Assembly: GCA_028287105.1 (NCBI GenBank)
Contig: JAQBQH010000009.1
Coordinates: 1-49,154, forward strand
Direction of reading: 5' to 3'
Origin: Myxococcales bacterium
GTDB lineage: Bacteria; Myxococcota_A; Polyangia; Palsa-1104
Length of the DNA: 49,154 nucleotides
Part shown: in pieces, positions 11,339 through 22,188 of the stretch
Numbering within the stretch: position 1 is the first letter of the stretch
How the letters are laid out: each line of letters begins with the position of its first letter
Program-made: the position numbers and the translations under genes
The notes under the pieces: generated by a model
Seen by the model: the letters and a program-made list of their open reading frames with translations, nothing else
What the model was told of the DNA's origin: nothing
The model's database searches: none

Positions 11339-11974
11339 ATGCGTGCGGTCTTGACGACCTTATTGTTGCTCGCCATGGTGGCGACGGCCGCTGCCGACCC
11401 GATAGCCGGCGACCGGGCCAAGGCGCGCGAGCTCTACCGGCGCGCGACGCAACACTACAACCTGGCCGAGTATCAGCTCGCGCTCGACGCCTTCAAAGAG
11501 GGCTATCGCAACTTCGAAGATCCGATCTTCCTCTTCAACATCGGGCAGTGCGAAAGGCAGCTCGACCACAAGGTCGAGGCCGTTCGCTTCTATCGCGCCT
11601 ATCTGCGCAACAAGCCCGACGCGCCCAACCGCGCCGAGGTCAACGCGCTCATCGTCAAGCTCGACTCGGCCATCGCCGAGGATACCGCCGCCCGGCGCAT
11701 GCCGCCGCCGAGCCCGGCGCCGGGCGAAGGGCCGCTCTTCACCTCGCCGCCGCCCACGACCCCCGCGCCCGCCGCTGCCCCCGTCGTCGCCGCCGTCGCC
11801 GAGCCGGCGCCGGCCTCGGACCGCGCTTCCAAGCCGCTCTACAAGAAGTGGTGGCTGTGGGCCGTCGTCGGGGGCGTCGCGGCCGGCGCCGCCGTCGGCC
11901 TGGCCGTCGGATTGGCCGAGCGGACTCCGGCGTCGCCGACGACCGCGACCGACCTCGGAAACTATCGGTTCTAA
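11339..11974 (+). CDS. Exported TPR protein with C-terminal membrane anchor
   Basis: This 211-aa protein has four parts: a signal peptide (LTTLLLLAMVATAAA), one to two TPR-like helical pairs (ARELYRRATQHYNLAEY, ALDAFKEGYRNF, IFLFNIGQCERQL), a Pro/Ala-rich stretch at about 120-165, and a transmembrane helix near 172-195 preceded by KKWW. A soluble TPR domain tethered by a C-terminal helix is a common myxobacterial design of unknown job. Most of the chain is expected in the periplasm. It is followed after 10 bp by an FG-GAP lipoprotein gene, so the two are probably co-transcribed and may work together in the envelope. Confidence 0.75.
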   Translation: MRAVLTTLLLLAMVATAAADPIAGDRAKARELYRRATQHYNLAEYQLALDAFKEGYRNFEDPIFLFNIGQCERQLDHKVEAVRFYRAYLRNKPDAPNRAEVNALIVKLDSAIAEDTAARRMPPPSPAPGEGPLFTSPPPTTPAPAAAPVVAAVAEPAPASDRASKPLYKKWWLWAVVGGVAAGAAVGLAVGLAERTPASPTTATDLGNYRF

Positions 11975-11984
11975 GGTGAGGAAG

Positions 11985-13499
11985 ATGCGAATCGCTCTCG
12001 TCGCGGCAGCGGGCCTCGTCGCGCTCTCGGGTTGCAAGCAGGCCGACTCGTTCGCGCTGGTGCACGTCTCGTCGATCATGCCGCTCTCGGTGGCGCGCTT
12101 GCACGTGAGCGCCCAGATCGGGATCGCCACGTCGCAGCACGATCTGCACGAGGGCACCGCGCCGACGTTCGCCATTCCGCCGGAGCGCACCTTCGGCATC
12201 GAGATCCCGTCGTCGTACGGCGGCACGCTGTCGCTCCATGTCGACGCCTACGACGAAGCGGACGCGCTGCTCCTCAGCGGTGACGCCGTCGGCGATATCG
12301 CCGCCGGTCAGCGCCGCGACTTCAACGTCGTCCTCGGTGGCGAGGTCAACGGCGGCCCCGATCTGGCCGGCCTCGATCTCGCGGGCGCCGATCTGACGGG
12401 CGAGCCGCCGGCCGACCTCACCGGCACGCCCCAGGCCGACATGGTCCAGCACAGGCTGATCCTGTCGTTCACCAACAAAGGCAACACGCCGACCTCGACC
12501 AACCCGCAAGGCATCGCCATCGGCAACCTCAACGCCGACACGCGGCCCGACGTGGTCGTCGCCTGTTACACGGGCGGCAACATCAGTGTGCTCCTCAACA
12601 CCGGCGCCGGCGGCCTCTCGTCGGCCGGCAACTTCGCGACGGGCGGCACGGGGCAGGGCGTCACCATTGCCGACGTGACCGGCGACGGCAAACAGGACGT
12701 CATCGCCGCCACCATCGGATTGAACATCGCGGTCCTGCCCGGCGTCGGCGACGGCACCCTCGGCGCCGCCAGCACCATCGCGCTCAGCGCCGTCTATTCG
12801 ATCGACGTCGCCGTCGGCAATCTCAACGGCGACACCATCCCAGACATCGCGGTCGCGGCGGTCAACAACACCACGGGCAGCAAGGTCGCGGCGATCGTCA
12901 ACGCGCCGGCCGGCACCTACCAGACCCCGACCTATCAGGTTGCGGGAAGCCAGCCCAGCGCCATCAAGCTCGGCGACTTCAACGGCGACGGCAAGCTCGA
13001 CTTCGTCGAAGTGAACAGCTCGAGCAGCAACTTCTCGATCTACCTCGGCGTTGGCGACGGCACCGTCGGCGCGCCCACGAGCTTCGGCACCAACGGCGCG
13101 CCGGACTGGGTCGCCGTCGCCGACTTCGACAAGGATGGCAAGCTCGACGTGGCGCTCTCCACCGCCCAGGGCGTCGAGTTCTTCAAGGGCTCGGGCAGCG
13201 GCACCTTCACCGGTCCCATCGTCTCGCCGGCCAACATGCAGCCGCACGGCATCGCCGTCGCCGACTTTGACAAGGACGGCAAGCTCGACGTCGTGGTCAC
13301 CAACTACATCAGCGCCGGCGGCGTCACGGTGCTGCTCGGCGCCGGCGACGGTCACTTCACCGCCCAGCCGTTGATACCCACCGGCACCAATCCGCTGCGC
13401 CTTGCCACCAGCGACCTCGACAACGATGGGCTGCCCGACATCGTGGTGGCCAACGCCAGCGACAACAACGTCACCGTTCTCCTCAATAGCTCCCAGTAG
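11985..13499 (+). CDS. FG-GAP/VCBS-repeat beta-propeller lipoprotein
   Basis: This 504-aa lipoprotein has Cys17 after VALSG. A beta-rich domain of ~115 residues is followed by a linker with DLAG/DLTG repeats (about 118-150). Seven FG-GAP-type repeats then follow, recognisable by calcium-loop cores such as DVTGDGKQD, DFNGDGKLD, DFDKDGKLD (twice) and DLDNDGLPD. Seven repeats are what an integrin-like seven-bladed propeller needs, so the fold may close. Ligand binding on the cell surface is the usual inference for the family; the partner is unknown. ATG 11985 was chosen over GTG 11976 because AGGTGAGG sits just upstream of it and the lipobox spacing is normal. Confidence 0.85.
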   Translation: MRIALVAAAGLVALSGCKQADSFALVHVSSIMPLSVARLHVSAQIGIATSQHDLHEGTAPTFAIPPERTFGIEIPSSYGGTLSLHVDAYDEADALLLSGDAVGDIAAGQRRDFNVVLGGEVNGGPDLAGLDLAGADLTGEPPADLTGTPQADMVQHRLILSFTNKGNTPTSTNPQGIAIGNLNADTRPDVVVACYTGGNISVLLNTGAGGLSSAGNFATGGTGQGVTIADVTGDGKQDVIAATIGLNIAVLPGVGDGTLGAASTIALSAVYSIDVAVGNLNGDTIPDIAVAAVNNTTGSKVAAIVNAPAGTYQTPTYQVAGSQPSAIKLGDFNGDGKLDFVEVNSSSSNFSIYLGVGDGTVGAPTSFGTNGAPDWVAVADFDKDGKLDVALSTAQGVEFFKGSGSGTFTGPIVSPANMQPHGIAVADFDKDGKLDVVVTNYISAGGVTVLLGAGDGHFTAQPLIPTGTNPLRLATSDLDNDGLPDIVVANASDNNVTVLLNSSQ

Positions 13500-13507
13500 C
13501 GTGGACG

Positions 13508-16507
13508 GTGCCCGCCGGCGCTTCCCGGCGTAGGCGTTTGCTGCTTGGCGACGCGCGACGTCCGGACGTATGCTCATGGGCAGGCTCGCTCGTCCTCGTC
13601 CTGGCCATGGCTGTCGGCTGTCACCCGGACCTGCGACGCCCGCCGCCGCCCGCGCCTGCTGCAGTCGCTGCAACGACGCCGACGACACCAAAGCAACCCA
13701 GCACGATGAGAGGAACACCCGCACCCATGAATGCCGTCCGCTATCAGCTTCCCAATGGCCTGACCGTGGTCCTGCAGGAAAATCACGCCGCCAAGGTCGT
13801 GGCCTTTCAATCGTGGGTGGCGGTGGGCTCCGCCGACGAGCCGCCGGAGCTGGCCGGCATCGCGCACGTGTTCGAGCACATGCTGTTCAAGGGCACGGCG
13901 CGACGTGGGGTGGGGCAGATCGCGCACGACATCGAGGCCGCCGGCGGCGAGATCAACGCCTGGACCTCGTTCGACCAGACCGTCTACCACCTGGTCCTGG
14001 CGTCGCGCTTCTTCGACACCGGCCTCGATATTCTGGCCGACGCGCTGCAAAATTCGTCATTCGATCCGGTGGAGTTGGAGCGAGAGCTCAAAGTAGTGCT
14101 TGAAGAGGTGAAGCAGGGTGAGGACAACCCCTCGCGCGTGGCGACGCAGGCGCTCTTCGGCGCCGCCTTCACGCGGCACCCCTATCGCCGGCCGGTGATC
14201 GGCTACACCAAGACGGTCAAGGCGTTCACGCGCGAGCGGCTGCTCGACTTCTTCCAGCGCTGGTACGTCGCCAACAACGTGACGCTCGTGGTGGTCGGCG
14301 ACTTCGACGTAAAGCGCGCGCAGCAGGCGATCGCCAAGGCGTTCGGCGGCATGTCGTCGCGGCCGCTGGCGCGGCCCGAGCGCAAGGAGCCGGTGCAGAA
14401 GGGCGCGCGCGCCAAGGTCGTCGGCCAGGACGTGCGCGAGACCCAGATCAGCATCGCGTTCCACATCCCGGGCATCCATCACGACGACACCGCGGCGCTC
14501 GATCTCCTCGCCATCATCCTCGGCCAGGGCGACTCGTCGCGGCTGACGCTGTCGGTCAAGCGCAAGGCGGAGCTGGTCACCGACGCCTACGCCTATGCCT
14601 ACACGCCGCGCGATCCGGGCCTCCTGGTCTCCGGCGCGACCATGCCCCCCGAGCAGCTCGAGGCGGCCATGGCGGCGGTCTTGTCCGAGACCTTCCGCAT
14701 GCGGCACGAGGAGGTCACCGAGGTCGAGCTGCAAAAGGCCAAGGCGATCATCGAGTCGGACGCCATCTATCAGAAGGAGACGGTGCAGGGGCAGGCGCGC
14801 AAACTCGGCTTCTTCGAGACGGTGGGCGGCGGCATCGACTGGGAGCCGGAGTACAATCGCCAGATTCGCGCGGTCACGCCGGGGACGCTGATGGCGGTGG
14901 CGCAGAAGTATCTCACCGTCGACAACGCGACCATCGCGGCGCTGGTGCCGAACGAGAAGAGCGGCGACGCCAAGAAGCTCGAGCAGGAGCTCCTGGCGCA
15001 GATCGAGCGCGCGTCGGCGACGGCGCAGACCCGCTGGTCGCCGCCGGCCGTGGTGACGTCGAGCCGCGACGAAGAGGTCGTGCGCGTCAAGCTGCCGTCG
15101 GGCGCGCGCCTCCTGGTCAAGCGCGACCCGTCGGTGGGGCTGGTGGCGATGCGCGCGGTCTGGATGGGCGGGCTCCGCTACGAGGACTCGCGCACCAACG
15201 GCGTCAACAACCTGCTCGCGGCGCTGGTGACGCGCGGCTCGAAGACGCGCACCGGCGACGAGATCGCGCACGAGGTCGAGGCCATGGCCGGGTCGGTCGG
15301 CGGCTTCAGCGGGCGCAACTCGTTCGGGCTGCGCGCCGAGATGCTGGCGCGCCACTGGGATCGCGGCCTCGAGATCCTGGCCGACTGCATCCTCGATCCC
15401 GCGTTCAGCGACGCGGAGCTGGAGAAGGAGCGGCGCCAGGCGCTGGAGGAGATCCGCACGCAGACCGACAATGTCTCGTCGGAGGCGTTCCGGCTCTTTC
15501 AGCAGACGCTCTACAAGAAGCATCCGTATCGCATGGATGTGCTCGGCACGGCCGATTCGGTCGCGGGGCTGACGCGGCGTCGGCTGGCCGAGTACTACAA
15601 GCGCCACATGGCGACGTCGCAGATGACGCTCGCCATCGTCGGTGACGTCGATCCGCAGGCGGTCGTGGCCAAGGTGCGGGCGCTGTTCGGCTCCGCCGGC
15701 AAGGCGGCGCCGCCGCCCGAGGCGCCCGCGTTGCCGTGGGACGGCGCGCATCCGGTCGAGGCGCAAGAGGTCTTCAAGTTCCAGAACAAGCAGCAGGCGC
15801 ACCTGGTCTATGGGTTTCCCGGGACCACCATCACCGACGGGGATCGCTTCTCGCTCGAGGTGCTGGCGACGATCCTGTCGGGGCAGGGCGGGCGGCTCTT
15901 CGTCGAGCTGCGCGACAAGCGCGGCCTGGCCTATCGCGTGAGCGCCTTCTCGGTCGAGGGCGTCGACCCGGGGTACTTCGCGGTCTACATCGCGACGTCG
16001 CCGGAGAACCTGGACGTGGCCAAGCAGGGCATCGACGACGAGCTGGGCAAGATCGTCGCGTCGCCGCCGCCGAAGGCGGAGCTCGAGCGCGCCAAGCGCT
16101 ACCTCGTCGGAGCGCACGAGATCTCGCTGCAGCGGCGCGCGGCGCTGGCGTCGACGCTGGCGTTCCACGAGGCGTACGGCGTCGGCTGGGACGAGTACCG
16201 TCGCTACGCGCCGGGGATCCTCGCGGTCACCGCCGCCGACGTGCAGCGCGTGGCCAAGAAGTACCTCGACCCCGAGCACGCCATCCTGGCGACGGTGAAG
16301 CCGGAGAAGGTGGCGCCGGTGCTGGCCAAGGCCAAGAATGGCGCGGCCAAGAACGTGGCCGCCAAGAACGGCGCCGTCAAGAACGGCGCGGCCGCCAGCA
16401 GCCCGGCCAAGAGCGGCGCGACCACCAGCGGCGGGGCCAAGAGCGGCGCCGCCAAGGCGGCTCGCGCCACCAGCGCCGCCAAGGTCTCGAGCCGCACCCG
16501 CCGCTAG
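13508..16507 (+). CDS. M16 (pitrilysin/insulinase-like) zinc metallopeptidase, two-half lipoprotein
   Basis: This 999-aa protein holds two M16 halves. The first has the inverted zinc motif HVFEH (His120, Glu123, His124) and the downstream Glu region EEVKQGEDN. The second, starting near residue 535, lacks HxxEH and is the usual inactive partner half, so both halves of the clamshell are in one chain. The N-terminus has a hydrophobic stretch with lipobox AVGC at Cys38, then a Pro/Thr-rich linker, placing it in the envelope. The C-terminal ~60 residues are repetitive AKNGA/AKSGA encoded by a 15-bp repeat. The GTG start at 13508 is uncertain because the n-region it gives is long. M16 enzymes degrade peptides. 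Confidence 0.85.
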   Translation: MPAGASRRRRLLLGDARRPDVCSWAGSLVLVLAMAVGCHPDLRRPPPPAPAAVAATTPTTPKQPSTMRGTPAPMNAVRYQLPNGLTVVLQENHAAKVVAFQSWVAVGSADEPPELAGIAHVFEHMLFKGTARRGVGQIAHDIEAAGGEINAWTSFDQTVYHLVLASRFFDTGLDILADALQNSSFDPVELERELKVVLEEVKQGEDNPSRVATQALFGAAFTRHPYRRPVIGYTKTVKAFTRERLLDFFQRWYVANNVTLVVVGDFDVKRAQQAIAKAFGGMSSRPLARPERKEPVQKGARAKVVGQDVRETQISIAFHIPGIHHDDTAALDLLAIILGQGDSSRLTLSVKRKAELVTDAYAYAYTPRDPGLLVSGATMPPEQLEAAMAAVLSETFRMRHEEVTEVELQKAKAIIESDAIYQKETVQGQARKLGFFETVGGGIDWEPEYNRQIRAVTPGTLMAVAQKYLTVDNATIAALVPNEKSGDAKKLEQELLAQIERASATAQTRWSPPAVVTSSRDEEVVRVKLPSGARLLVKRDPSVGLVAMRAVWMGGLRYEDSRTNGVNNLLAALVTRGSKTRTGDEIAHEVEAMAGSVGGFSGRNSFGLRAEMLARHWDRGLEILADCILDPAFSDAELEKERRQALEEIRTQTDNVSSEAFRLFQQTLYKKHPYRMDVLGTADSVAGLTRRRLAEYYKRHMATSQMTLAIVGDVDPQAVVAKVRALFGSAGKAAPPPEAPALPWDGAHPVEAQEVFKFQNKQQAHLVYGFPGTTITDGDRFSLEVLATILSGQGGRLFVELRDKRGLAYRVSAFSVEGVDPGYFAVYIATSPENLDVAKQGIDDELGKIVASPPPKAELERAKRYLVGAHEISLQRRAALASTLAFHEAYGVGWDEYRRYAPGILAVTAADVQRVAKKYLDPEHAILATVKPEKVAPVLAKAKNGAAKNVAAKNGAVKNGAAASSPAKSGATTSGGAKSGAAKAARATSAAKVSSRTRR
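16331..16450 (+). repeat. 15-bp tandem repeat at the 3' end of the M16 gene
   Basis: Eight contiguous imperfect 15-bp units of the form GCCAAGAACGGCGCG encode five-residue steps (A-K-N-G-A, later A-K-S-G-A). Because 15 is divisible by three, gain or loss of units would change the tail length without breaking the frame. The tail is basic and Gly/Ala-rich, probably disordered. Confidence 0.7.
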
Positions 16508-16569
16508 CACGCCGCCCCCATCCCGCCGACCCATCGACGCTGGCCCTCGGCTTGCTCTCGCAGCGAGCC

Positions 16570-16983
16570 ATGCGCACCCAATCCGCCGTTCTCGTGATCC
16601 TCGTCGCGCTCCTCACCTGCCGCCGTGCGGTGGCCCACCTCGAAGCGTCCAATCCTCCCCACCCGCCGCCATTCGCGTTGGTCGATCCCAACGTCTCTCC
16701 ACCACCGACGTCGCCGCGATCGCTGCGCATCGCCGGCATGGTCCTGACGTTCGTCAGCATTGGCCTCGCCGGCCTGGCGACGGCGACCATCCTCTCCGCC
16801 GAGCTCACCGGCGGCGAGACCGGCGCCTCGAGCCGCCCGGGCCTCCTCTACACCGGCATCGCCAGCGGCATGACCTCGGCGATCACCGGAGCCGTCGGCA
16901 TCCCGCTCTGGTGCTACGGCGCCGCCCACGAGCCCCGTCGCAGCGTTGCGCTCGGTCCCACCAGCCTGCGCGTGAATTTCTGA
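16570..16983 (+). CDS. Small membrane protein of unknown function
   Basis: This 137-aa protein has an N-terminal hydrophobic segment that looks like a signal peptide or anchor (AVLVILVALL), a short Pro-rich stretch, and two further hydrophobic segments at about 52-76 (AGMVLTFVSIGLAGLATATI) and 89-114. No family was recognised. The open frame extends far upstream, but that part is antisense-like shadow of the M16 gene; ATG 16570 gives the first sensible start. It ends 25 bp before the kinase gene on the same strand. Confidence 0.55.
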   Translation: MRTQSAVLVILVALLTCRRAVAHLEASNPPHPPPFALVDPNVSPPPTSPRSLRIAGMVLTFVSIGLAGLATATILSAELTGGETGASSRPGLLYTGIASGMTSAITGAVGIPLWCYGAAHEPRRSVALGPTSLRVNF

Positions 16984-17000
16984 CGCCTGTGCGTCATACT
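16972..17000 (+). promoter_or_regulatory. Weak promoter-like element and palindrome before the Ser/Thr kinase
   Basis: GTGAAT, a 17-bp spacer and CATACT (16995-17000) precede the kinase GTG (17009) by 8 bp, the same geometry as other leaderless-type starts here. The spacer contains a perfect 6-bp inverted repeat TGACGC-CTGT-GCGTCA (16981-16996), which includes the previous stop codon and could be an operator or a weak hairpin. The -35 match is poor. Confidence 0.28.
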
Positions 17001-17008
17001 CTTCGTCC

Positions 17009-18801
<1,793 letters not shown>

Positions 18802-18802
<1 letters not shown>

Positions 18803-19536
18803 TGGCCGCTTCCGCGTACAAGAGGTCAGTGACGCGCCGTTCGGACCCGTTGACCAGCGTCCTCCTGGTCTTCCCGCTCTTCATCGCCTACCAGATCGGC
18901 GTCCTCTCGATTCCGAGCACCTACAACGGGGCCGACCTGCTCACGTCGCAGATGCTGCGGCTGCTCCACGGCAACGGCGCGACCTACCTCCTCGTCAACG
19001 CCGCGCTGGCGGTCGCCTTCGTCATCCTGGTGCTGGTGCTGCGCCGCAAAAACACGTTCGATCCGCGGCTCTTCCTGCCGGTGCTGCTCGAGAGCGCCAT
19101 CTACGCGCTGACCATGGGATCGCTCATCTGCTTCGTGATGATCGATTTCCTGCACATCGATCCCAAGCTCTTCATCGGCTGCTCGACGGCGCCCGAGCAG
19201 GCCAGCCCCGTCGCCAAGCTGGTGCTCTCGCTCGGCGCGGGCGTGCACGAGGAGCTGGTCTTCCGCCTCATCATGGTCGGCGGCGGCGTCTGGCTCCTGA
19301 CGCGCGGCCTTCACCTCCGTCGCTGGCTCGCGGTCGGCCTGGCGATGCTGATCTCGTCGGTGCTGTTCTCGGCGGCCCATCACGTCATCGGCGGCGAGCC
19401 CTTCCGCGTCGGCGCCTTCACCTACCGCTTCCTGTGTGGACTGGTGTTCGCAACGCTGTTCCAGACGCGCGGCTTCGCCGTCGCGGTCTACACGCACGCG
19501 CTCTACGACATCTACGTCTTGATCGTCCGCGGCTGA
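18802..19536 (+). CDS. CPBP-family intramembrane glutamic protease
   Basis: This 244-aa protein has about six hydrophobic segments and the three motifs of the CPBP (CAAX protease and bacteriocin-processing) family. These are HEELVFR (Glu150, Glu151, Arg155), FSAAHH, and a terminal His motif in THALYD. The catalytic glutamates and histidines are all present, so proteolysis within the membrane is expected. In bacteria, family members are linked to bacteriocin immunity and membrane-protein processing; the substrate here is unknown. Start ATG 18802 overlaps the kinase stop by one base. Joint regulation with the kinase is inferred. Confidence 0.85.
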
Positions 19537-19547
19537 GCGCCTAGGCT
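19519..19547 (+). promoter_or_regulatory. Sigma-70-like promoter, probably leaderless, for the 91-aa gene
   Basis: TTGATC (19519-19524), a 17-bp spacer and TAGGCT (19542-19547) end 8 bp before the ATG at 19556. The -35 lies inside the end of the CPBP gene. No ribosome-binding sequence is seen between the -10 and the start codon. Confidence 0.45.
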
Positions 19548-19555
19548 CTCTACAG

Positions 19556-19831
19556 ATGCCGGTCGATCCGTATTTGGACTATGTGGCGCGCTTCGAATCG
19601 CAGGTGGGCGCGCTCGCGGTGGGCGCTTACGGCAAGTTCAACGGAAAGCTGGTGCGCAAGCTCAGCGCGGACGAGTTCAAGACGCGCTATGGCGAATTCA
19701 CCAACCTCGACACCACCTATCGCGGGATCATCGAGCGCGGCGACACCATCAACGACGCCGTGGTCAAGCTCTGGCGCGAGCGACGCGCCGAGCTGCTCAT
19801 CGAGGGCCCCGAGCCCGGCGGCCTTCCGTAA
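19556..19831 (+). CDS. Small protein of unknown function (91 aa)
   Basis: This is a soluble, mixed-charge protein with no signal peptide, membrane helix or recognised motif. It is predicted to be largely helical (SADEFKTRYGEFTNL, IIERGDTINDAVVKLWRERRAEL). The coding frame has the strong third-position GC bias of its neighbours, which supports it as real. It has its own leaderless-type promoter and converges on the SH3-barrel gene, whose stop lies 9 bp away. No function is proposed. Confidence 0.6.
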   Translation: MPVDPYLDYVARFESQVGALAVGAYGKFNGKLVRKLSADEFKTRYGEFTNLDTTYRGIIERGDTINDAVVKLWRERRAELLIEGPEPGGLP

Positions 19832-19840
19832 CGCACTTCG

Positions 19841-21742
19841 CTAGTAGTAGAAGCCGACACCGAGCGAGATGAGGTGCTGCGCCGAGCCGCGGTCGGCGAC
19901 GGTGACGGTGTTGTTGCGGCGCGACAGCCCGGTGTAGTGCGTGGCCGCGAACTCGTAGCCATACGCTGCTTCGATCGCCAGCGAGCCGCGATACTTCTCG
20001 ACGTTCGGCTGCAAGAGCTGGAACGACAGCGTCCCGCCGAAGAACGCGCCGAACGTCGACGACGACGCGCCATCCTCCAGGCCGACCGTCTGCGCGCGCT
20101 GCGCCGGCACCAGGCCTCCCGCGAACAGCGAGACGCCGAACGGGCGGCCCGCGATGGTGAACAGCGCCGGCGCACCGAACGCCGCGCCGATGGTCATGCC
20201 GACGATGCGGTCCGACGGCAGCTTGGTCCGGACGTCGGGCTGAATCAGGTTCAGCACCATCTGCCCGCCGAGCCGCAGCCGCACATAGAAGCCGCCCACG
20301 ACGTTGAAGTGCACGCCCGCCGACAAGCCGCCGTCGATGGTGTGCGCCTGCACCGCCAGATTCACCGTCGAGCCGTCGGTCGGTGAGACGTAGCGAAGCT
20401 GCGCCGCGCCCGCGAAGGTGTAGCTGGCATCGCCGCCGAGGATGAAATATTTGCCGAGGGTGCCGAACACGCCGAGACCGAGCTGCGCGCCAAACGCGTT
20501 CGTCGACGACTCGTAGTTGGAGAGCGCGCCGGTTCCGTTGGACGTGAAGCGCTGGCTCAAGATGGCGATGCCCGCGCGCACGCCCGGCGTCAGGTAGATC
20601 TTGCCCTTGGTGGTCCAGCTGTCCTTGACCACCACCGCGTCTGCCGTCGACGCCTCCGAAGCCTCTTCGCTGCGGCTCGCCAGCTTCTTCAGCTTGCGCT
20701 TCTTCTTCGGCTTCTCTTCGGCCGCGGCCGTCTCTTCTTCCGCCTTCTGACGTTTGTCGGCGGCGCGCTTGTCGGCCTTGTCCGCCTTGTCGGCCTTGTC
20801 GGCGCGCTCGCGCTCCTTTTCTTTCTCCTTCTCCTCTTTCTTCTGATCGTCCTTCTTCGACGGCGTCGCCTTGCCCAGGCCCGGCGGCGCCTCCTCATCG
20901 AGGTCGCGCTTGGGCTTCTTGGGCGCCTCTTCCTCGACCGGCGGCGGCGCTTCGACTTTGGCCTTCTTGGTGTCCTTCTTCTTCGACGGCGGAGGAGGGG
21001 GCGGCTCCGGCTGCGCCTCTTCGACGGCCGGCTCGGGCCTGGTCTCGACCTTGGCCAGCTTGGCCTTCTTGGCCGCGCGGTCCGGCGTGATCGTCGGCGG
21101 CGGAGCGGACTCTTCGTCGGCCGACTCGTCGGGCGACGGCGTCGACGCGACCTTGCCTGGCTTGACTGCCTTGGACTCGATCCACGCCGTCTCGCCACCG
21201 CCGATGTCGACGTTCATCCACTTCTTGTCGACCGACTTCTTGACCAGCTGCACGGCCTCGCCGCGACGGAGGATGCCGAGCACCGCGCCGGTGCTCGACG
21301 GACGCCCGAACAGCTCGGCCTTGTTGACGCTGACGATGAGCTTGGTCTCTTCGCCTTCGTGATAGCGCGACTTCGAGACCCACGCCTCGGGCCTCACGCC
21401 GCGCTTCTTGGCGAGCGGCCGCGACGGCTCGTCCTCTTCCGCGGAGGTGTCCTCGCCACCGGTGGCGTCGTCGTTGCCGCGCATGCCCTTGACGGCCGCG
21501 GCCTGGATCCAGCCGTCCTTGCCGTTCGACTTCACGTGGACCCAGTTGCCGTCCGGCGTCGAGCCGACCATGGGCAGCTTCTTGCCCGCCGGCAGTCGAT
21601 CGACGATACGCGCCGTCGACGCCGGCTTCTCGCGCAACATGGTTCGTACTTTGGTTTCGATCGACGCGGCGCGCGCGCCCACTGCCCCGAGGGTCAGAAG
21701 GAAGAGGACGAGTACCGCCTGAAGCGGACGTCGTGAGATCAC
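19841..21742 (-). CDS. Two-SH3-domain protein with charged linker and C-terminal beta-barrel
   Basis: This 633-aa protein starts with a signal peptide (VLVLFLLTLGAVGARA). Two bacterial SH3-like domains follow: one at about 28-85 (TMLREKPASTARIVDRLPAGKKL, GNWVHVKSNGKDGWI) and one at about 135-195 (ELFGRPSSTGAVLGILRRGE, KWMNVDIGGGETAWI). Next is a ~170-residue linker very rich in Lys, Glu and Pro, including ADKADKADKADK. The last ~260 residues alternate as an outer-membrane beta-barrel and end in GVGFYY. Bacterial SH3 domains often bind peptidoglycan, so the protein may bridge wall and outer membrane, though two domains plus a barrel is an unusual design. It overlaps the upstream lipoprotein gene by 4 bp. 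Confidence 0.75.
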   Translation of the reverse strand: MISRRPLQAVLVLFLLTLGAVGARAASIETKVRTMLREKPASTARIVDRLPAGKKLPMVGSTPDGNWVHVKSNGKDGWIQAAAVKGMRGNDDATGGEDTSAEEDEPSRPLAKKRGVRPEAWVSKSRYHEGEETKLIVSVNKAELFGRPSSTGAVLGILRRGEAVQLVKKSVDKKWMNVDIGGGETAWIESKAVKPGKVASTPSPDESADEESAPPPTITPDRAAKKAKLAKVETRPEPAVEEAQPEPPPPPPSKKKDTKKAKVEAPPPVEEEAPKKPKRDLDEEAPPGLGKATPSKKDDQKKEEKEKEKERERADKADKADKADKRAADKRQKAEEETAAAEEKPKKKRKLKKLASRSEEASEASTADAVVVKDSWTTKGKIYLTPGVRAGIAILSQRFTSNGTGALSNYESSTNAFGAQLGLGVFGTLGKYFILGGDASYTFAGAAQLRYVSPTDGSTVNLAVQAHTIDGGLSAGVHFNVVGGFYVRLRLGGQMVLNLIQPDVRTKLPSDRIVGMTIGAAFGAPALFTIAGRPFGVSLFAGGLVPAQRAQTVGLEDGASSSTFGAFFGGTLSFQLLQPNVEKYRGSLAIEAAYGYEFAATHYTGLSRRNNTVTVADRGSAQHLISLGVGFYY

Positions 21743-22188
21743 TGTTTAGGGGCTCCTGCCGCGATCCAGTTGAGCCAGCGGATGTACTTCGGGTCGTTGG
21801 TCCCCGTGAACTTCGCGCCGCCGCCGTGCGAGGCGCCGGGCAAATTTTTGGTCAGGACCGGCGACTGAGCGGGCGCCGTCGTGTTCACGTCGGTCATGAA
21901 GTTGGTGTAGTTCGCGTCTTTGTCGGCCTGGGCCGTGGGCGTCGGTTTCAGCACGGGGATTTGCGTTCCGCCATGGCATCCCACCAGGCTGCACGTCAGC
22001 TGATCGACGTCGGCCTGAATGTCGGGGAAGAACTTGGCTGAGTTTGGACCCATCTCGCCCCCGCCGCCTTGGGCCATATCGGGGACGACTCCGGACATAT
22101 CGGCGCGAACGCCGGGGCCGATCTCGACCAGATCGCCCGTGCAGCCGGAAACCACGAAAACGAACGTTAAGCCGGTGAGAAATCGCAT
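21739..22188 (-). CDS. Lipoprotein with a CX4CH cytochrome-like motif
   Basis: This 149-aa lipoprotein has Cys16 in VVSGC. The body contains CSLVGCHGG (Cys66, Cys71, His72), a CX4CH motif, and ends with WLNWIAAGAPKQ. The pair of a Cys-Cys-His near the start and a W-IAAGAP ending is typical of small c-type-cytochrome-like domains in Planctomycetes and Myxococcota. Whether heme is really attached through CX4CH rather than CXXCH is uncertain. Its stop overlaps the start of the SH3-barrel gene (ATGA), so the two are translated together and may form an envelope complex. Confidence 0.65.
   Translation of the reverse strand: MRFLTGLTFVFVVSGCTGDLVEIGPGVRADMSGVVPDMAQGGGGEMGPNSAKFFPDIQADVDQLTCSLVGCHGGTQIPVLKPTPTAQADKDANYTNFMTDVNTTAPAQSPVLTKNLPGASHGGGAKFTGTNDPKYIRWLNWIAAGAPKQ

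Noticed and set aside
11739-13724. A 661-codon minus-strand frame opposite the FG-GAP gene
   Set aside because: The repeat structure of the FG-GAP gene produces Asp/Gly/Val-rich antisense text; the sense frame has the lipobox and the calcium loops.
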